From Antitrichia curtipendula (lineage: Eukaryota; Streptophyta; Bryopsida; Hypnales; Leucodontaceae), in assembly GCA_951230915.1 (NCBI GenBank), contig OX579635.1, forward strand, positions 26,660,001-26,724,000: a stretch of DNA of 64,000 nucleotides, given 5' to 3'. Position numbers and translations under genes: made by a program. Position 1 is the first letter of the stretch. Every line of letters starts with the position of its first letter. Below are positions 59,620 to 64,000 of this stretch, piece after piece. The notes below the pieces were generated by a model. It ran no database searches, was not told the origin of the DNA, and worked only from the letters and a program-made list of their open reading frames with translations.

Positions 59620-59930
59620 TAAGGTAGCAGCATCCACAAGTGCCATTGTACCCATAACTACCACCTCTAAAATCTTGAAAAATCCTAAGAAGTAAATAGA
59701 TGTGATTACAAGGATGTACTACATTTGATTTTAGACCCTAATGTTGGGTGCATCTATAGTCGGCTCTTTAAAAATTCACAACTTGTACTCATAGTGTCCA
59801 AAAAATACATTTGAAAGTGCATTGGAATTATTTTTCTCTTGCTAGTAGGATCCAATAATTTGTTGGATGTCTATTAATTGGCATCATGTCAAAAATCCTT
59901 AAATTGATGGTTATAGGAGTTTCTACCTTA
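59620..59930. mobile_element. Short TIR element, family Q, copy
   Basis: TA then AGGTAGCAGC at the left; TTTCTACCT then TA at the right. Interior steps parallel the 15.7-kb and 39.1-kb copies. Non-coding, about 311 bp with the TA. Confidence 0.5.
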
Positions 59931-60239
59931 CATGACCAAATGATTCCAAATTTGATTCACATCATCTACAACATATACACTCTAAGATTGTATGGTTGAG
60001 ATCTCTATAACATTTAGTGACATTTAGGTCAATAACACTTTAAAAGCAATGATGTTTTTTAATTTGAACAGGCCTTAGGCAATGAGTGGTTAATACCTAC
60101 TAAAAAATTTAATTTAATGAATTTCAAATAATGAGGTAAAAGTTATGAGAAGTTTTATTTTGCATGCAATGAAGGTAGAAAGAAAAACACAAAGTCATCT
60201 TTGATTCTCAATTTTGAAAATCTTCAAATAAAAATAAAA

Positions 60240-60350
60240 ATAAAGGATATTAATTTTTTACTAGAACATTCTCACCATTGGGATTAACAATTGTAAAATT
60301 CTTCCAAAATTTATTAGCATATTAGTTATATCTTTCATTCAATAATACCT
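60240..60350. repeat. Fragment related to 600-715
   Basis: 'AAAGGATATTAATTTTTTA', 'TTCTCA(C/T)CATT' and 'TTTCATTCAATAATACCTT' follow the same order as in the element at 428-1097. Confidence 0.55.
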
Positions 60351-60551
60351 TTTTGATCACGGAGACCAATTGAATTCAACATTCCGCAGGGACTAAGATT
60401 ACAAAGGTAAATGGAATGTTTCACTCAAAAATGATTGTCCAAAGCTGTGCCGCTTTTTGAGTAGAAATGAAGAAAAAAATTCAAACTCACATTAGATACG
60501 GTTCCTCACAAACCTGTAAGGATTAACCCCTTTGGGGATTGCGTATCATTA

Positions 60552-60924
60552 GTGGTAGTCACAGCTTGTTCACCGTGATGGTGAACAATGAACATTGAAG
60601 TGGTGGCGGCATAGGGTTGGCTTGCTTTCGACGGAATATTCATAGCGGAATATTGATTGTTCACTCCCAACATCCACCTCCGGAGGTGGATGTTGGGAGT
60701 GAACAATTAATGTTCCGCTAAGATTATTCCTTTGTTCTCTTAACTTTCAATTACACCCGTCCATCTCGCCATTATCCATCCTCCATTGTTCATTCTCAAC
60801 ATTTGAACAAAAAGGGTGGTCACGGCTTATTCAATATTCGTCACTTCTCATTGGCCCCTCAAAGCACTTTCCATTGTTCATTGTTCATTGTTCACCATCA
60901 CGGTGAACAAGCTGTGACTACCAC
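60552..60924. mobile_element. MITE family S with 43-bp perfect TIRs, TA-flanked
   Basis: The 373-bp element starts GTGGTAGTCACAGCTTG and ends in the exact complement; the first 43 bases are identical on both sides. TA stands on each side (60550-60551, 60925-60926), which fits TA-inserting (Tc1/mariner or Stowaway-like) elements. Each TIR contains its own small hairpin GTTCACC-GTGAT-GGTGAAC. Inside lies a 52-bp perfect palindrome. Non-coding. Perfect TIRs suggest recent movement. Confidence 0.8.
60656..60707. repeat. 52-bp perfect palindrome
   Basis: 26 bases pair with their complement without a spacer, centred between 60681 and 60682 (CCTCCGGAGG at the centre). The similarity continues outward with mismatches to about 60644 and 60719. 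Confidence 0.9.
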
Positions 60925-61097
60925 TATTGACTATATCATATTTGACTCCTAGAATATCAAGTATGTTCTCAAATATGCAGGCAAGACATGGGACAAAAAT
61001 ACAAAACACATGTACTATGACTTGTTGTATTTTGTGGGTTCAACTCAAAATGCAAACATAACTTTTGGGATACATCACAAAGTTCAGTGCATGCCAA

Positions 61098-61214
61098 TAT
61101 GGTGCATTGAAATGCTATCAAGCTAATTTGGTATCAACCTCCATATTAGGTTTGAAACTGAGTTTGCATGGAGGTTGGTACCAAATTAGTTTGATAGCAT
61201 TTCAGTGCACCATA
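61098..61214 (+). repeat. 117-nt hairpin with a 47-bp stem
   Basis: Arms 61098-61144 and 61168-61214, loop of 23 nt. The arms differ at three positions, each of which still pairs as G-U in a plus-strand RNA. Size and shape resemble a young plant miRNA precursor, but no known mature miRNA sequence is recognised, and a MITE-derived foldback is equally possible. Confidence 0.7.
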
Positions 61215-64000
61215 GTGGGACCGTAATGGCATGTCCTGACTTTCTTGATGTATTGAACCAATTTATTTGAAATAAATATTGGAAGTGTATTTTATATGTT
61301 CAATTGCAATCCATATTTTTTTGAATTTTTTTGAAAAATCATTTATTATTAAAAGCCATTTTTCAAAATGTATTGCATTTAGAAAATTTTATGGGTTTTA
61401 GAACTCAAAATAGTGAATCTCACTTTGATATTCAAAGGATATGTACTTCTACTAAGGTTACAACTATTTACCAAAGGACATATAAAAATAATTAATTCTT
61501 AACCCCTACATGCATGCAAAGAAGGCTCTCTTGCATGTGCATTTTTAGACATTTAAAATTGCTTTTCTATTGTTTACTTCCAAGAAATCTCATCTCTATC
61601 AAGTTGTTAAGAAACAGATTTTTTTTTGCATTTTTTTGAATGTTTTTATTATTTAAAAAATAAATTAAGCATCAAAGTATCTATTTTCTAAAATTTTCTT
61701 TAAACTTTGTTTTGGGCAATTATAACTTTTAGAGAATAAATTTGTTAGGTCCAAATTTTTGGGTATACAACATTATTTATAGTGTTATACTAATTGTCCA
61801 TATTTCATTTTTTTAAAAAAAAAAATTTTTCAAAAGCTTGGAGTACTAAGAGTACAATTTCCAAATGCAACAAGTGTTTTATGCTTTCACCCCATGCACC
61901 ATTGGATTGATAACTTAACAATTAGGATCTTCTGATTGAATGTCATTTCGACAACTAAACCTTATTGTAGAATGGATGACATTTTGTAGCTTCCATATCA
62001 TTTAGGAAGTGCAATAATGATCCAAATTGGTAGTGTCATGTGTCATTGAATCGGGCTCAACATGACAACAAATTATTGTCACTATTGTATATCTCAATCC
62101 ATGCACCTTTTGTGGCGAATACAAAACAAACAAAACAATATAACATTGTTAACCAACACTACTTAGGGGTCTTTAAGATCTCCACAAAGGTGAGAATGTC
62201 CCTCACCTTTATCACTCAATGCAAACTAAAATTATGGAAATTACTAGCAAAAGACTAAAACTTAATCATGTTGCTAGCATATTTTTGTTGACAAGAACAT
62301 AAATGCCTCACTAACATTCTTTAGAAGAAAAAAAGAAAAGACCTTGTAAATACCAATAAGACTTTGCTAGCTCAAAAGTTAACCTAGGAACATCAATGGA
62401 GCCAAAAATTGGTTGATGGATGGTCAAATGTAGCTTGATCTTCCTGAAAATGATAATTTTTTAGAGAAGAAGATGTTAAATCTATAAACCACCAAAAATG
62501 ACTTTTTAGTGTATTGGGCAATTTCTACCTTCTTGGTTCTTGATTTGAATATTAAACATGAAAATTATCTTCTTTGAACTTGAATCCAACCAATGAACCT
62601 AAACTTTCTAATTATAATTTTTACACTAATTTGAAATTTTGGAAAATTTCAAGAATTGAATATTTTATTACAATTTGAACTTGGATCAATAACTAAGTCT
62701 TGAATTTCTAAATATAGAATGACAAGGATTATTGACTTGCTCCATGATGTTCTACACTACAATATACACTTATGATGAAATTTTTAATTTTTTTTGTATT
62801 TAATTCATATTAGATATGAAATTTCTTTAATTTTTTTTGTCAAAAGTTCACAACAATTTCAAGTTTTCACAAAAAATCTAATTTTTTTATGATTTATATA
62901 GGTCGTGTAATTCCATCCTCCATTCTTCCAAAAATAAAATTAAAACTTTGCATGCAATTTAGTCACAAAATGAACTATACAAAGTAAAGGACTTTAAATT
63001 TTGACCACATGGCCATCAAGTCTAATCCTTGAAGGGTTAAATTAAATGTTCTTTACATATCATGAGGAGGGATATACAAACTTGCTATGGGGTTGGGGAC
63101 AAAAGAACAAGTTTATTACACATATTGCAACTACAATTGTGCTTTCTAAACCCTTAACTTTTAGGCATCCGTGATATTTTTAGCAAAAGTAAAATATTTT
63201 TTTGATCTATTGTTTGAAATAGATGTACTATTGTTTGCATACAAGATATTATAATCATTTAAATGTATAGAGTTGTACATATTCCAGGGACACATTTACT
63301 ACAAAATTTTCATAATCATTGAATAGTGCATCTTGAAGATCATAATATTTGCACAAAGCATCCATATTTATTGCAAATGCAAAAAATTAGATTTTTAGAA
63401 GTGCTCTAATTCAATAACCAATAGGTATAAGGAATTTTTTCCAGATGAGAAGTAAAAGTGAGTTGTTTTTAAAATGCATGCACTTGACAACTCAAAAATG
63501 ATACATTATTCTTGTGTTTGGTTGTCTAACTTAGAGAATCTTTAATGTTTTTTGGAGTTCATGATTGCTTAGAATATAAATACACAACAATGGATTATAT
63601 AGAGAACATCCACTTACAAAGGCTTCAGGATTAAGAGCTATTAAGAATGAGATATGAGAAATTGATCATCCGTAACTTTCTTTTGTAATGACATCTCTTG
63701 CAATGAAACCCAATCATAAGTCTTCTCTTTATCCTCTTCATCCCTTGGAAGTGGACCAAATCCAATTTCTTTCTAAATCACACATTTATTTTATATTGCT
63801 TATCACTTCTATGTCATTACAATGTCACCACACAATGCGCAATGCCTTTGTACAATCATGTAATTATTTTGATAGTTTGTAAATCCAAATCATGATCTAA
63901 TCATGATTGTATTATATTATATAAGGTAGGAGGCCCATAAAGTGCTTGGGTTCTAAAATCAGCCACTTCTTCAAATGTACACTATCTATGCATGTTTCTT
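61215..64000. other. AT-rich decayed sequence, no gene seen
   Basis: TTAA-CCCCTACATG at 61499 looks like a TTAA-family end and GAAGGG-TTAA at 63031-63040 might be a partner, but the interior does not confirm it. 62630-62900 is related to 50.1-50.3 kb. Short frames (62040-62258, 63688-63882) are not convincing. Confidence 0.35.

Noticed and set aside
61499..63040. Possible 1.5-kb TTAA-flanked element (CCCCTACATG ... GAAGGG)
   Set aside because: Ends match over too few bases and the interior shows no subtype signature or internal box.

Overview
The window looks like nuclear DNA of a land plant with a large, gene-poor, repeat-filled genome. The Ty1/copia element uses the initiator-tRNA-Met type primer site usual in plants, the PIF/Harbinger element has the two-gene plant layout, and most of the rest is AT-rich decayed repeat. 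A gymnosperm would fit, but that is a guess. I found no intact host gene, tRNA, rRNA or CRISPR array.

Layout. 0-7 kb: AT-rich decayed sequence with a TTAA-flanked element (428-1097) and a 731-bp inverted-repeat element (1610-2340). 7-8.2 kb: a GC-richer island carrying a Tourist-like MITE. 8.2-10 kb: two TTAA-family elements facing each other. 10-21 kb: more members of that family (one nested inside another at 17.4-18.6 kb), two short MITE families, a tandem duplication at 15 kb and a GC-rich island at 16 kb. 21.46-33.13 kb: a degenerate Ty1/copia retrotransposon split by a 6.0-kb PIF/Harbinger transposon that carries its own (damaged) transposase and Myb-like genes. 33-51 kb: a dense field of TTAA-family copies and MITEs. 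51-58 kb: GC-richer, low-copy-looking stretches with a few unrecognised reading frames, a perfect foldback at 54.5 kb and another complete TTAA element. 58-64 kb: AT-rich decayed repeats, a young-looking MITE with 43-bp perfect ends at 60.55-60.92 kb and a 47-bp hairpin at 61.1 kb.

The main discovery candidate is the TTAA family. Its copies (about 0.6-1.2 kb, no coding capacity) begin CCCCTAAAGnnCCA, end in the inverse, and sit between TTAA tetramers. Two related sites elsewhere in the window show the same target without the insert and with the tetramer once. This supports TTAA as a target-site duplication, as in piggyBac (or Sola3). At least four sequence subtypes share one internal box 160-172 bp from the same end. 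I know of no established piggyBac family in seed plants, so this deserves a database search.

Order of events visible here: the copia element inserted first, then the PIF/Harbinger element and a TA-flanked MITE landed in its 3' non-coding part. In the TTAA family, an older subtype was later hit by a younger one.
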